This document shows positions 1 to 7,896 of a DNA stretch of 50,398 nt, in pieces; the stretch's first letter is position 1; each line of letters opens with the position of its first letter. Below the pieces are notes generated by a model. That model was not told where the DNA came from and ran no database searches. It saw only the letters and a list, made by a program, of their open reading frames with translations. A program made the position numbers and the translations under genes. The DNA is from Oscillospiraceae bacterium. Its GTDB lineage: Bacteria; Bacillota; Clostridia; Oscillospirales; QAMX01. The stretch spans positions 1 to 50,398 of the forward strand of contig SVMB01000018.1 in the NCBI GenBank assembly GCA_015067675.1, read 5' to 3'.

Positions 1-234
1 GCAATGCACAGGGCGTCACAGTCAGAACACGTTCTGATAGAACAGCGGAGAAAGCGCTTTGCGCTTTCTCTTTAGCGAACTGCAAACGCTGGCGTTTGCA
101 ATGTTCGCGGCTCCCTGCGCCGCAGGCACATAACCTTCCGGAAACAGAAAGATGGTATTACTGGAATATCAAGTCTGTCAAAGTAAATGCTTTTGCCCTG
201 ATACGGATTTAACAGAAGATGGAAACAGACAGAA
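1..234. other. Gene-free left edge with three inverted repeats
   Basis: I see no coding region. Three perfect or near-perfect inverted repeats follow one another: TCAGAAC/GTTCTGA at 22-37; GAGAAAGCGC/GCGCTTTCTC at 48-70 with a TTT loop; and a longer hairpin at 75-108 (GCGAAC + TGCAAACG, loop CTGG, CGTTTGCA + AT bulge + GTTCGC). None has a proper T-tract for the minus-strand gene that ends at 235, so a simple terminator is not shown. The stretch 109-234 shows nothing recognisable. Confidence 0.6.
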
Positions 235-1269
235 TCAGAAGCATTTGCCGTTTTTGCAGTCCTCAGTGCCCGAGCAGCGCCAGCAAAGCTCGTTGGGGCA
301 CTGGTTGTGGGCGAAGAAGCAGGAGATATTTTTGCAGGTGGTTTCGGCGATGTTGGAGAGTGCCTCCTCGGTGAGGAAAGCCTGATGGGAGGTGACGATG
401 ACGTTGGGCATGGAGATGAGACGGGCGAGGATGTCGTCCTCAAGAATGTGTCCGGAGTTGTCCTCGAAGAAAAGGTCGGATTCTTCTTCGTACACATCCA
501 GGCAGGCGGCGCCGATTTTGCGGGACTTGATTCCGTCCAGCAGCGCACGGGCGTCTACCAGCGCGCCGCGGGAGGTGTTGATGAGTACCACGCCGCGCTT
601 GCACTGCCCGATGGCGGCTTCGTCGATGATGTGGTGGGTTTCCTCAGTCAGCGGGCAGTGCAGGGAGATGATGTCGGCGTTTGCCAGCAGCTCGGCAAGC
701 TCCACGTAGCGGATGGTGTCACCGTTGTCAAGGCCGGGAGCGGGGAACTTGTCGTAGGCCAAAACCTTCATGCCGAAACCGCGGCAGATGTCGATGAAAA
801 CCCGTCCGATGCGGCCGGTACCGATGATGCCGACGGTCTTGCCGTGCAGATCAAAGCCGGTGAGACCGGAGAGACTGAAATTGAAGTCGCGGGAGCGGAT
901 ATATGCCTTGTGGATGCGCCGGATGGAGGTCAGAAGCAGGGCCATGGCATGTTCGGCGACGGCATAGGGGGAGTATGCGGGAACACGCAGGACATGGAGC
1001 TTGCCGAAGGCATGCTTCATATCCACGTTGTTGTAGCCTGCACAGCGAAGAGCCAGCACTTTCACGCCGAGCTCGACGAGGCGGTCGATGACGGGCGCGT
1101 CGATGGTATCGTTGACGAAGGCACATACGCCGTCAAAGCCTGCGGCGAGTTCTGCGGTGTCGGCGCCCAGTTTGGTTTCAAAATATTTAAACGTAATCCC
1201 GTATTCGCTGCCGTACTTGTCAAAAGAGGGCACGTCATAGGGCTTGGTATCAAAGAATGCGATTTTCAT
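235..1269 (-). CDS. D-lactate dehydrogenase / D-2-hydroxyacid dehydrogenase
   Basis: A 344-residue NAD-dependent D-2-hydroxyacid dehydrogenase, most like fermentative D-lactate dehydrogenases that reduce pyruvate with NADH in the cytoplasm. Visible: the nucleotide-binding GTGRIG at residues 150-155, the NTSRG motif with catalytic Arg about 234, the acidic DVYEEE around 259-263, and the catalytic His in TSHQAF near 295. The start has an AAGGAGG site just upstream. The C-terminus is odd: after the normal family end there is a Cys-rich tail with seven cysteines (about 312, 317, 324, 329, 332, 338, 343). It is divergent from a Crp/Fnr-family regulator with an intergenic region of under 100 bp, which suggests redox- or metabolite-linked control. 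Substrate specificity (lactate versus another hydroxyacid) is inferred, not shown. Confidence 0.85.
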   Translation of the reverse strand: MKIAFFDTKPYDVPSFDKYGSEYGITFKYFETKLGADTAELAAGFDGVCAFVNDTIDAPVIDRLVELGVKVLALRCAGYNNVDMKHAFGKLHVLRVPAYSPYAVAEHAMALLLTSIRRIHKAYIRSRDFNFSLSGLTGFDLHGKTVGIIGTGRIGRVFIDICRGFGMKVLAYDKFPAPGLDNGDTIRYVELAELLANADIISLHCPLTEETHHIIDEAAIGQCKRGVVLINTSRGALVDARALLDGIKSRKIGAACLDVYEEESDLFFEDNSGHILEDDILARLISMPNVIVTSHQAFLTEEALSNIAETTCKNISCFFAHNQCPNELCWRCSGTEDCKNGKCF

Positions 1270-1282
1270 AGGGGTATCCTCC

Positions 1283-1311
1283 TTGTTTTTCTGATCTTAG
1301 TATAGTATAAT
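1283..1311 (+). promoter_or_regulatory. Promoter for the Crp/Fnr gene
   Basis: TTGTTT at 1283-1288 and TATAAT at 1306-1311 are separated by 17 bp. The -35 overlaps the ribosome binding site region of the divergent dehydrogenase gene. Confidence 0.7.
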
Positions 1312-1326
1312 GAGGACAAGATATAT

Positions 1327-1340
1327 GTTGATTTTTCAAC
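1327..1340. promoter_or_regulatory. Inverted repeat GTTGA-N4-TCAAC, possible operator
   Basis: A perfect 5-bp inverted repeat lies between the +1 region and the start codon of the Crp/Fnr gene. The half-site TTGA is the one used by FNR-type proteins, but the spacing (TTGA-N4-TCAA) is 2 bp shorter than the usual FNR site, so binding by the neighbouring regulator is only a guess. Confidence 0.3.
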
Positions 1341-1354
1341 AAAGGAAGAAAAAC

Positions 1355-2014
1355 ATGAAAAAATATTTTGGCGTGCTGCGTGGCTGCCCCCTGTTCAACC
1401 AGATTTCGGACGAGGATCTGCTGCGGATGCTCACCTGTCTGGGCGCGAGAGTGGAAAGTTTTGACAAGAAATACACGATCATCGCGGAAGGAAATCCGGC
1501 GCGGTATATTGGAATCATGCTCTCGGGATCTGCGCAGATTGTGCAGATGGACTATTACGGCAACCGCAGCATTGTGGCGGGGATTGAGCGCGCGGAGATG
1601 TTCTGCGAGTCGTTTGCCTGCGCGGGGTTAAGGGAGATTCCGGTGGCGGTGATTGCCAACGAACCCTGCGAGGTGATGCTCATCGACTGCAATCACATCG
1701 TGCACACCTGCTCCAACAGCTGCGGGTTTCATCAGCAGCTCATCTTCAACCTGATGAAGGATCTGGCGACGAAGAACATCGCGTTTCATCAGAAGCTGGA
1801 GATTACCTCAAAGCGGACGACACGGGAGAAGCTGATGGCATATCTGATGTTTCAGGCGCGAAAGGCGGGATCCAACAGCTTCGAGATCCCCTTTGACCGG
1901 CAGGAGCTGGCGGATTATCTGGAAGTGGAGCGCAGCGGCCTGTCTGCGGAGATCAGTAAGCTGCGCAAGGAAGGCGTACTGGAAAGCAGTAAGCGGCACT
2001 TTGAGCTGATGTGA
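1355..2014 (+). CDS. Crp/Fnr family transcriptional regulator
   Basis: A 219-residue regulator with an N-terminal cyclic-nucleotide-binding-like beta-roll (about residues 1-120) and a C-terminal winged helix-turn-helix (about 150-219; DRQELADYLEVERSGLSAE is the recognition region). I chose ATG 1355 because AAAGGAAG at 1341-1348 fits it; an earlier in-frame ATG at 1310 lies within the promoter. Several cysteines (in CESFACAG, EPCEV, IDCNH, TCSNSC) are scattered through the effector domain, but no classical FNR N-terminal Cys cluster is seen, so the signal is unknown. Its position suggests control of the divergent hydroxyacid dehydrogenase. Members of this family usually bind small molecules, haem or an Fe-S cluster. 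Confidence 0.85.
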   Translation: MKKYFGVLRGCPLFNQISDEDLLRMLTCLGARVESFDKKYTIIAEGNPARYIGIMLSGSAQIVQMDYYGNRSIVAGIERAEMFCESFACAGLREIPVAVIANEPCEVMLIDCNHIVHTCSNSCGFHQQLIFNLMKDLATKNIAFHQKLEITSKRTTREKLMAYLMFQARKAGSNSFEIPFDRQELADYLEVERSGLSAEISKLRKEGVLESSKRHFELM

Positions 2015-2062
2015 GTTCGCTTTGAGAAAAAACGAAATAAAGACAAGCAATTTGTTAAAACG

Positions 2063-2095
2063 ATCAAATACTTTTGATTCTGTCAATACTATAAT
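2063..2095 (+). promoter_or_regulatory. -10 box and upstream inverted repeat before the AraC gene
   Basis: TATAAT at 2090-2095 lacks a good -35. In its place sits a perfect inverted repeat ATCAAA-TACT-TTTGAT at 2063-2078. A palindrome at the -35 position of a promoter with a weak -35 is typical of a regulated promoter; the binding protein is unknown. Confidence 0.45.
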
Positions 2096-2124
2096 GGGCT
2101 TGGAAAACTGAAGGAGGGGTGGAC

Positions 2125-2994
2125 ATGGAGCGGCGCGCGCGTTTCCATTTTGACAATATCTATGGCGACGTGCTGCGCATGGTAGGTCCGTACCGGCTCT
2201 GGCAGGTGGGCGACCTGTACTGCGAACCGGGCTACACGGTGCCGCCCCATAATCAGGCAGTGCATGAGCTGACCTATGTGGTATCCGGCGCGGGAAAGGT
2301 GTTTTCAGGCGGCGTTTTATGGGATGCAGGTCCCTCTGATCTGTTTTTCAGCCGTCCGGGCGAGCCGCATGCCATCTACGCCGATGCGGCGCAGCCGCTG
2401 CGTTACTTCTACCTGGGTTTTTCCTTCGCCGAACCCCTGCAGGATGCCGTGAAGCCCATCAGGACGCAGCTGGACAGCCTGGAAAACGCCTGCGTGCGCG
2501 ATGCGGGGATTCTGGCTGAGGCATTTATCCGGCTGTTCGGTGAAATCACGCCGGGCGATGCGTTTACGGACGTTTTGCTGGAAAGCGCGATGCAGGAAGT
2601 CATCGCAACCGCCTGCAGGCTCTTTGCCCGCAGCGAAAGCCGGGGCTACCGGGGCGCTGAGCGCCGCGACGTGGATGAAAAGCTCGTGTATGATCTGACC
2701 CATTATCTGGATGCCCATGCCACCGATATCGGCGTACTTTCGGCGCTGCCGGAGGTATTCGGCTATTCCTACACCCATCTGGCGCAGAAGTTTTCCGCCG
2801 CCATGGGGGAAAGTCTCAGCCGGTATCACAACCGCCGCCGCTTTGAGCGGGCGCAGGAGTATCTGCGCCGGGGCGAGAGCATTACGCGGGTGGCGGAACT
2901 GGTGGGATACCAGAGCATTCACGCCTTTTCACGTGCCTTTCACCGCAGCGTCGGTGTGACGCCGCAGGAATACCGCCAGCGTTTTAACCCGTAA
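2125..2994 (+). CDS. AraC family regulator with cupin sensor
   Basis: A 289-residue one-component regulator. The N-terminal AraC-type cupin (about residues 20-110) has the HELTYVVSG and PGEPHAIYAD strands typical of sugar sensors. The C-terminal pair of helix-turn-helix motifs (about 185-289) ends in the signature region GVTPQEYRQRF. ATG 2125 is favoured over the GTG at 2119 because AAGGAGG at 2111-2117 overlaps the GTG. It precedes a same-strand run of oxidoreductases and glycosidase-like genes, so it may control that cluster in response to a sugar or uronate. The ligand cannot be read from the sequence. Confidence 0.85.
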   Translation: MERRARFHFDNIYGDVLRMVGPYRLWQVGDLYCEPGYTVPPHNQAVHELTYVVSGAGKVFSGGVLWDAGPSDLFFSRPGEPHAIYADAAQPLRYFYLGFSFAEPLQDAVKPIRTQLDSLENACVRDAGILAEAFIRLFGEITPGDAFTDVLLESAMQEVIATACRLFARSESRGYRGAERRDVDEKLVYDLTHYLDAHATDIGVLSALPEVFGYSYTHLAQKFSAAMGESLSRYHNRRRFERAQEYLRRGESITRVAELVGYQSIHAFSRAFHRSVGVTPQEYRQRFNP

Positions 2995-3019
2995 ACCTGC
3001 CGGAACTGTCCGAACGGAG

Positions 3020-3322
3020 GTGTCTGCCATCGAGTGGTATATATTTTTTATTGTGATACTTTGCTGCATCATCATTCCGGGACGGATCATGTTCATGCAG
3101 CGCAAGGTTCGCAGACGACGGAAAGGAGTCAGACGTAAGATGCCCACGGAAATGCTCAAAGAGTTCATCGGCACACAGTGCACGATCTCACTGTTCAACG
3201 ATATCGGCGGCGTACAGGGAGTAATCCTTGCCGTCGAGGAAAACTGGATCAAGGTCGAAGAAAAGAAACGGATTCGTATCATCAACGGTGATATGATTCG
3301 CGATATAGCCATTGTCAAATAA
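3020..3322 (+). CDS. Small membrane protein with a DUF6897-like beta domain
   Basis: About 100 residues. One hydrophobic helix (about residues 6-22) is followed by a very basic stretch (RKVRRRRKGVRRK), then a compact beta-rich domain beginning MLKEFIGTQCTISL and ending IINGDMIRDIAIVK, which resembles small clostridial DUF6897-type proteins. A membrane helix, basic linker and small beta domain is also the layout of YajC, but I see no direct YajC signature. The start is uncertain: GTG 3020 runs into its own GGAGG (3016-3020), while ATG 3140 with AAAGGAG at 3122-3128 would give a soluble 60-residue form. The clean helix plus positive-inside pattern argues that the long form is real. Function unknown. 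Confidence 0.6.
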   Translation: MSAIEWYIFFIVILCCIIIPGRIMFMQRKVRRRRKGVRRKMPTEMLKEFIGTQCTISLFNDIGGVQGVILAVEENWIKVEEKKRIRIINGDMIRDIAIVK

Positions 3323-3353
3323 AAACCAACCATAATTCAAGGAGGAACACACC

Positions 3354-4418
3354 ATGTCCAAGCTGAAAGTTGCCGTCATCGGCTGCGGCGCCATCGCAAA
3401 CTCCGCCCACATCCCCTCTTACCTGAAGAATCCCGATGTCGAGATCAAGTACTTCTGCGACATCATCCCCGAGCGCGCCGAAGCTGCCGTTGAGAAGTAC
3501 GGCTGCGGCACCGCCATCGCCGACTACCATGTGGCCCTCAACGACCCCGAGGTCGAGGCCGTCTCCGTCTGCACCCCCAACAAGATGCACTCCGTCATCT
3601 CCATCGACGCTCTGCGCGCCGGTAAGAACGTCCTGTGCGAGAAGCCCGCTGCCCGCACCTATCCTGAGGCTCTGGAAATGCAGAAGGTCCAGCACGAGAC
3701 CGGCAAGATCCTCAACATCGGTGTTGTCAACCGCTTCAACGACGGCGTCAACCGTCTGAAGGCCTACATCGATTCCGGCGCTCTGGGCGAGATCTATCAT
3801 GTCTACGCTTCCTTCCGCGCCCATCGTTCCATCCCCGGTCTCGGCGGCGCTTTCACCACCAAGGCCATCGCCGGCGGCGGCGCCCTCATCGACTGGGGTG
3901 TCCACTTCCTCGACATCGTCATGTACTGCTGCGGCGATCCCAAGCCTCTGACCGTTTCCGGTGAAGCTTTCTGCAAGCTGGGCGTTGATATGCCGGGCTA
4001 CGTCTACGAGTCCATGTGGTCTGAGAACACCAGCGATAAGATCAATGGCACCTACGACGTTGACGACTCCGTTACCGGTATCGTGCGTACCTCCGGTCCC
4101 GTCATCACCGTTCACGGCGCCTGGGCCCAGAACATCGGCGAGCGCGAGATGTACATCGACTTCATGGGCACCAAGGGCGGTATCCGTCTGCAGTACGGCG
4201 CTGACTTCACCGTCTACACCACCGAGAACGATGCCCTGGTTTCCTTCACTCCCAAGTATAAGACCCGTCCTCACTTCGAAAACGAGATCAACGCCTTCGT
4301 CAAGAACTGCCGTGAAGGCGGCAAGCTGCCCTCTCACATCGACAATGCCGTGCTGACCTCCCAGATCATGCAGGCCATCTACGATTCCTCCGACGCTCAT
4401 CGCGAGATCGTTTTCTGA
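3354..4418 (+). CDS. Gfo/Idh/MocA family oxidoreductase
   Basis: A 354-residue NAD(P)-dependent dehydrogenase for a sugar, inositol or related polyol. The N-terminal Rossmann fold starts with GCGAIA (about residues 11-16), and CEKPAA (about 97-102) carries the family EKP motif whose Lys takes part in catalysis. The C-terminal alpha/beta sandwich contains DWGVHFLD near 182-189, with the likely catalytic His. It is closely related to the gene at 4963 (many identical blocks, such as YHVYASFRAHRSIPG), so the two are duplicates with a GNAT gene inserted between them. The codon set is strikingly narrow and C-ending, suggesting high expression. Substrate not determinable from sequence. Confidence 0.88.
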   Translation: MSKLKVAVIGCGAIANSAHIPSYLKNPDVEIKYFCDIIPERAEAAVEKYGCGTAIADYHVALNDPEVEAVSVCTPNKMHSVISIDALRAGKNVLCEKPAARTYPEALEMQKVQHETGKILNIGVVNRFNDGVNRLKAYIDSGALGEIYHVYASFRAHRSIPGLGGAFTTKAIAGGGALIDWGVHFLDIVMYCCGDPKPLTVSGEAFCKLGVDMPGYVYESMWSENTSDKINGTYDVDDSVTGIVRTSGPVITVHGAWAQNIGEREMYIDFMGTKGGIRLQYGADFTVYTTENDALVSFTPKYKTRPHFENEINAFVKNCREGGKLPSHIDNAVLTSQIMQAIYDSSDAHREIVF

Positions 4419-4453
4419 TCTGAGATCATAACTGAAAAAAGGGGAGACGTCCG

Positions 4454-4921
4454 ATGCCCGATATGCTGGTCAAGCTCTATGACCTGCCGGATTCCGCACC
4501 CGTGTATGCCGCTCTTGCAGAGCAAGGCATCACCATCAAGCGGGTCATGACGCCCAACTATAACGTGGTCACCGACTGGATCCGGACGCATTTCGGCGAC
4601 GGCTGGGCCTGTGAAGCAGGCAGTGCGGTTTACCGCCAGCCCTCGGGACTCTTTGTCGCCGTGTGCGGAAAAGAGATCCTGGGCTTTGCCGCGTGCAATG
4701 CAACGGCAAAAGATTACTTCGGTCCCACCGGCGTGCTGGAATCGGCACGCGGAAAGGGCATCGGACGCGCCCTGCTGCTGCGTGCTCTCGAAGCGCTGCG
4801 GGAGGAGGGCTACGCCTATGCCATCATCGGCGGCGTGGGGCCGCAGGGGTTCTACCGGAAAGCCTGCGGCGCGATCCTGATCCCCGATTCAAGTCCCGGC
4901 ATTTACAGTGATTTGCTGTAG
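4454..4921 (+). CDS. GNAT family N-acetyltransferase
   Basis: A 155-residue single-domain acetyltransferase. The acetyl-CoA pyrophosphate loop is visible as SARGKGIGRALL (about residues 98-109; R-x-x-G-x-G pattern), followed by the helix and the QGFYRKACG segment typical of the C-terminal half of the GNAT fold. It starts after a GGGGAG site and lies between two closely related oxidoreductases, yet its codon use is more ordinary than that of the upstream gene. The acceptor substrate is unknown; context suggests an amino sugar or other pathway intermediate, which is inference. Confidence 0.8.
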   Translation: MPDMLVKLYDLPDSAPVYAALAEQGITIKRVMTPNYNVVTDWIRTHFGDGWACEAGSAVYRQPSGLFVAVCGKEILGFAACNATAKDYFGPTGVLESARGKGIGRALLLRALEALREEGYAYAIIGGVGPQGFYRKACGAILIPDSSPGIYSDLL

Positions 4922-4962
4922 GCGGATCACCGGTATTTTCAATCGAAACAGGAGTGCTTTAT

Positions 4963-6024
4963 ATGGAAAAGATGAAAGTCGCCGTCATCGGCTGCGGCAC
5001 CATCGCCAACGACGCGCACATCCCCGCGTATATGAAGAACGACACCTGTGAGATCAAGTATTTCTGCGACCTGATCCCGGAGCGCGCCGAAGCTGCCGTG
5101 AAAAAGTACGGCTGCGGTACTGCCGTCACCGACTATTTTGAGGTGCTGCGCGACCCGGAAGTGAAGGCCATCTCCGTTTGTACCCACACCAATAACCATA
5201 CCCGCGTGTCCATCGACGCCATGCGTGCCGGGAAGCACGTTCTCTCCGAAAAGCCTGCCGCCAGAACTCTGGCCGAGGCGCTGGAAATGCAGAAGGTGCA
5301 GCACGAGACCGGCATGACCCTCAACATCGGCGTCGTCAACCGTTTCCGTACCACGCCCAACAAGGTCAAGGAGCTCATCGACGCAGGAGAGCTGGGCAAC
5401 ATCTACCATGTCTATGCTTCCTTCCGCGCCCACCGCTCCATTCCCGGCATCGGCGGCGACTTCACCACCAAAGCCGTGGCAGGCGGCGGCTGCCTCATCG
5501 ACTGGGGCGTGCACTTCCTGGACCTGATCATGTACTGCCTGGGCGATCCCAAGCCCGAGACCGTGTCCGGTCAGGCTTACAGCGTGCTGGGCGTGAACAT
5601 GCGCGAGTATGTCTACAAGGCCATGCACGCCGCCCGCAAGGCAAATTATGACGGCACCTACGACGTGGATGATTTCGTCACCGGTCTTATCCGTACCGCC
5701 GGCCCCACGATTTCCCTCAACGGCGCCTGGGCACAGAATATTGCCGAAACCGAGATGTATGTTGACTTCCTCGGCGACAAGGCAGGTATTCGCCTCAATT
5801 ACGGCGGCGGCTATACCCTCTACACCACCAGTCACCATACTCTCGTGACCGTCAAGCCCGATTATGATGAGGAAAACGGCTTCCAGAACGAGATCGACGC
5901 CTTCCTCGACTGCGTGCGTACCGGCAAGAAGCTGCCCTCTCATATCGATACCGCCATCATCACCGCACAGATCATGCAGGCGATCTACGATTCCTCCGAG
6001 ACCCGCCGTGAGATCGTGCTGTAA
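4963..6024 (+). CDS. Gfo/Idh/MocA family oxidoreductase (paralogue of 3354 gene)
   Basis: A 353-residue NAD(P)-dependent oxidoreductase with GCGTIA in the Rossmann start, SEKPAA as the EKP motif and DWGVHFLD in the catalytic domain. ATG 4963 is chosen because GGAG at 4951-4954 precedes it; a GTG at 4954 overlaps that site. Long stretches match the gene at 3354, including the TYDVDD segment and the C-terminus (IMQAIYDSS then REIV), so this is a recent-looking duplicate. The following gene starts 16 bp downstream, consistent with one operon. The paired enzymes may act on two epimers or on successive steps, but this is inference. Confidence 0.87.
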   Translation: MEKMKVAVIGCGTIANDAHIPAYMKNDTCEIKYFCDLIPERAEAAVKKYGCGTAVTDYFEVLRDPEVKAISVCTHTNNHTRVSIDAMRAGKHVLSEKPAARTLAEALEMQKVQHETGMTLNIGVVNRFRTTPNKVKELIDAGELGNIYHVYASFRAHRSIPGIGGDFTTKAVAGGGCLIDWGVHFLDLIMYCLGDPKPETVSGQAYSVLGVNMREYVYKAMHAARKANYDGTYDVDDFVTGLIRTAGPTISLNGAWAQNIAETEMYVDFLGDKAGIRLNYGGGYTLYTTSHHTLVTVKPDYDEENGFQNEIDAFLDCVRTGKKLPSHIDTAIITAQIMQAIYDSSETRREIVL

Positions 6025-6039
6025 AAGGAGAAGAAAACC

Positions 6040-6903
6040 ATGAAAAAAGTTGGTCTGATTGATCATTATCTGGATAACTGGCATGCAAACCATCTGCCCG
6101 AGTGGCTGGAAGAAGAAACCCATGGCGAGTACGTGATCTGCTACGCCTGGGGCAGCCATGATCCCGCTGTGGCCGGCCGCGCTGTGGAAGGCCGCGAAGC
6201 CCACCGCACCAGTGCGGAATGGTGCGAAGCCTACGGCGTGGAGCTGTGCGCCAACGCTGCCGAGGTCGTTGAGAAGAGCGACGTGCTGATGGTTCTGGCT
6301 CCCAACAACCCCGAGATGCACGAGATCCTGTGCAAGGAGGCACTTGCCTCCGGTAAGCGCACCTATGTTGACAAGACTTTCGCCCCCGACGTGGCCACCG
6401 CCAAGCGCATCTTCGCCATGGCTGAGGCGGGCAATACCCCCATGTTCTCCTCTTCTGCTCTGCGCTTCTCCCGCGAGCTGCCCGATGTCAAGCGTGAAGG
6501 TATCCGCACCATCCAGTCCCGCGGCGGCGGTCTCTACAAGATCTACTCCATCCATCAGATCGAGATGCTCGTGGTGCTCATGGGCGCCAATGCAAAGCGC
6601 GTCATGGCGCTGGGTACCGAGGAAGCTCCCCAGCTCGTCATCGAGTTTGAGGGCGGCCGCTACGCCACCTGGGGTCACTTCAACTGCGGCTTCGGCATGG
6701 ATATCCGCTACGACGGCGGCGATGCCCTGAACATCCCCACCTGCAGCGACTTCTTCCCGCTGTTCATCCATGAGCTCATCGACTTCTTTGAGAACGGCAA
6801 CATCAAGGCGCCCTCTGCCGAGACCCTTGCTGTCATCGGTATCCGTGAGGCCGGCTTTGAGGCACTCACCAAGCCCGGCTGCTGGGTTGACGTGCCCGTG
6901 TAA
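6040..6903 (+). CDS. Divergent Gfo/Idh-like Rossmann oxidoreductase, copy 1
   Basis: A 287-residue protein that looks like a shortened Gfo/Idh/MocA enzyme. The middle (ANAAEVVEKSDVLMVLAPNN, then VDKTFAPD about residues 108-115) mirrors the Rossmann half with a DKT in place of EKP. The start, KKVGLIDHYLDNWHANHL, lacks the GxGxxG/A dinucleotide loop, so classical NAD(P) binding is doubtful. The C-terminal part contains IHQIEMLVVLMGA and a WGHF motif. It is preceded by AAAGGAGAAG and followed 35 bp later by a close paralogue. It is probably in the same operon as the oxidoreductases upstream. Function unknown; a dehydrogenase, an epimerase-like role or a cofactor-less relative are all possible. 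Confidence 0.75.
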   Translation: MKKVGLIDHYLDNWHANHLPEWLEEETHGEYVICYAWGSHDPAVAGRAVEGREAHRTSAEWCEAYGVELCANAAEVVEKSDVLMVLAPNNPEMHEILCKEALASGKRTYVDKTFAPDVATAKRIFAMAEAGNTPMFSSSALRFSRELPDVKREGIRTIQSRGGGLYKIYSIHQIEMLVVLMGANAKRVMALGTEEAPQLVIEFEGGRYATWGHFNCGFGMDIRYDGGDALNIPTCSDFFPLFIHELIDFFENGNIKAPSAETLAVIGIREAGFEALTKPGCWVDVPV

Positions 6904-6938
6904 GCCCGAATCCTGCGGCATGTAAGGGGTGTATCGGA

Positions 6939-7799
6939 ATGAAAAAAGTCGGTTTGATTGACTTGTATCTGGATAACTGGCATGCCACGCATCTGCCCGA
7001 TCTGCTGGCAAATGAAACCCACGGAGAGTATGTGGTCAGCTATGCCTGGGCGGCTCTGGATCCTGCCGTTGAAGCGGCTCCCGATCCCGATGCAACGCTT
7101 TCTACTCATGACTTCTGCGCAAAGTACGGCGTGGAGCTGTGCGCCAGTTCTGCCGAGGTTGTTGAAAAGAGCGATGTGCTGCTGGTTCTGGCTCCCAACA
7201 ATCCCGAGACGCATGAAGGCTTCAGCAAGGAAGCCCTTGCCTCCGGCAAGCGTACCTATATTGACAAGACCTTTGCGCCCGACCTGGCCGCTGCCAAGCG
7301 GATTTTTTCCATGGCCAAGGCGGGAAATACGCCCATGTTTTCCAGTTCTGCCCTGCGTTTCTCCCGTGAGCTGTATGATGTCAAACGTGAAGGCATCCGT
7401 ACCGTACAGGTGCGCGGCAGCGGTCGGTATAAGGACTACTGCATCCATCAGATCGAGATGATTGTATCGCTCATGGGTGCCGGGGCCAGACGCGTTATGG
7501 CGTTGGGTACGGCGGACGCTCCTCAGCTTGTCGTTGAATTTGAGGGCGGCCGCTATGCCACCTGGGGTCACTTTGTTGACTGTCCCTTCTCGCTGAATGT
7601 CCGTTATGACAGCGGCGAAGGCGTGAATATCCCCCAGTGCTCCGGATTTTTCCCGATGTATACCCACGAACTGGTCGATTTCTTTGAAAACGGCACTGTC
7701 AAGGTGCCGGAAGAAGAGACGCTTGCCGTCATCGGCATCCGTGAGGCCAGTTTTGGGGCGCTCACCAAGCCCGGCTGCTGGGTTGACGTGCCCGTGTAA
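6939..7799 (+). CDS. Divergent Gfo/Idh-like Rossmann oxidoreductase, copy 2
   Basis: A 286-residue tandem paralogue of the preceding gene, similar along its whole length: the same KKVGLID start, VDKTFAPD replaced by IDKTFAPD, the same IHQIEM segment and an identical ending around EALTKPGCWVDVPV apart from one residue (GALTKP). The N-terminal nucleotide loop is again missing. Retention of two copies suggests either a heteromer or related substrates. A strong 12-bp hairpin without a T-tract follows at 7821-7848, before the next gene of the run. Confidence 0.75.
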   Translation: MKKVGLIDLYLDNWHATHLPDLLANETHGEYVVSYAWAALDPAVEAAPDPDATLSTHDFCAKYGVELCASSAEVVEKSDVLLVLAPNNPETHEGFSKEALASGKRTYIDKTFAPDLAAAKRIFSMAKAGNTPMFSSSALRFSRELYDVKREGIRTVQVRGSGRYKDYCIHQIEMIVSLMGAGARRVMALGTADAPQLVVEFEGGRYATWGHFVDCPFSLNVRYDSGEGVNIPQCSGFFPMYTHELVDFFENGTVKVPEEETLAVIGIREASFGALTKPGCWVDVPV

Positions 7800-7820
7800 A
7801 TTGAATTTGTCACAATTGCA

Positions 7821-7848
7821 GGATGCCGGCAGTAATCTGCCGGCATCC
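7821..7848. other. 12-bp perfect hairpin between genes, no T-tract
   Basis: GGATGCCGGCAG (7821-7832), loop TAAT, CTGCCGGCATCC (7837-7848). It is followed by CGTACTATCC rather than thymines, so it is more likely an mRNA-stabilising or processing hairpin than an intrinsic terminator. Confidence 0.5.
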
Positions 7849-7896
7849 GTACTATCCGGCGCCTGTGCGGCGGAAGAAAGAGAGGATTTTCGCTCA

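Noticed and set aside
1327..1340. TTGA-N4-TCAA as an FNR box
   Set aside because: FNR sites need TTGAT-N4-ATCAA, that is, two more bases between the TTGA and TCAA parts. Kept only as a generic inverted repeat.
4939..7011. Very long minus-strand open frame (690 codons)
   Set aside because: It mirrors real plus-strand genes with strong codon bias; the deduced protein is Gly/Val/His/Asp-rich with no fold and no ribosome site. The same holds for long minus frames at 7894-9816 and 11262-13124.
7821..7848. Intrinsic terminator in the oxidoreductase run
   Set aside because: No T-tract follows the stem, so termination is not supported; recorded as a hairpin only.
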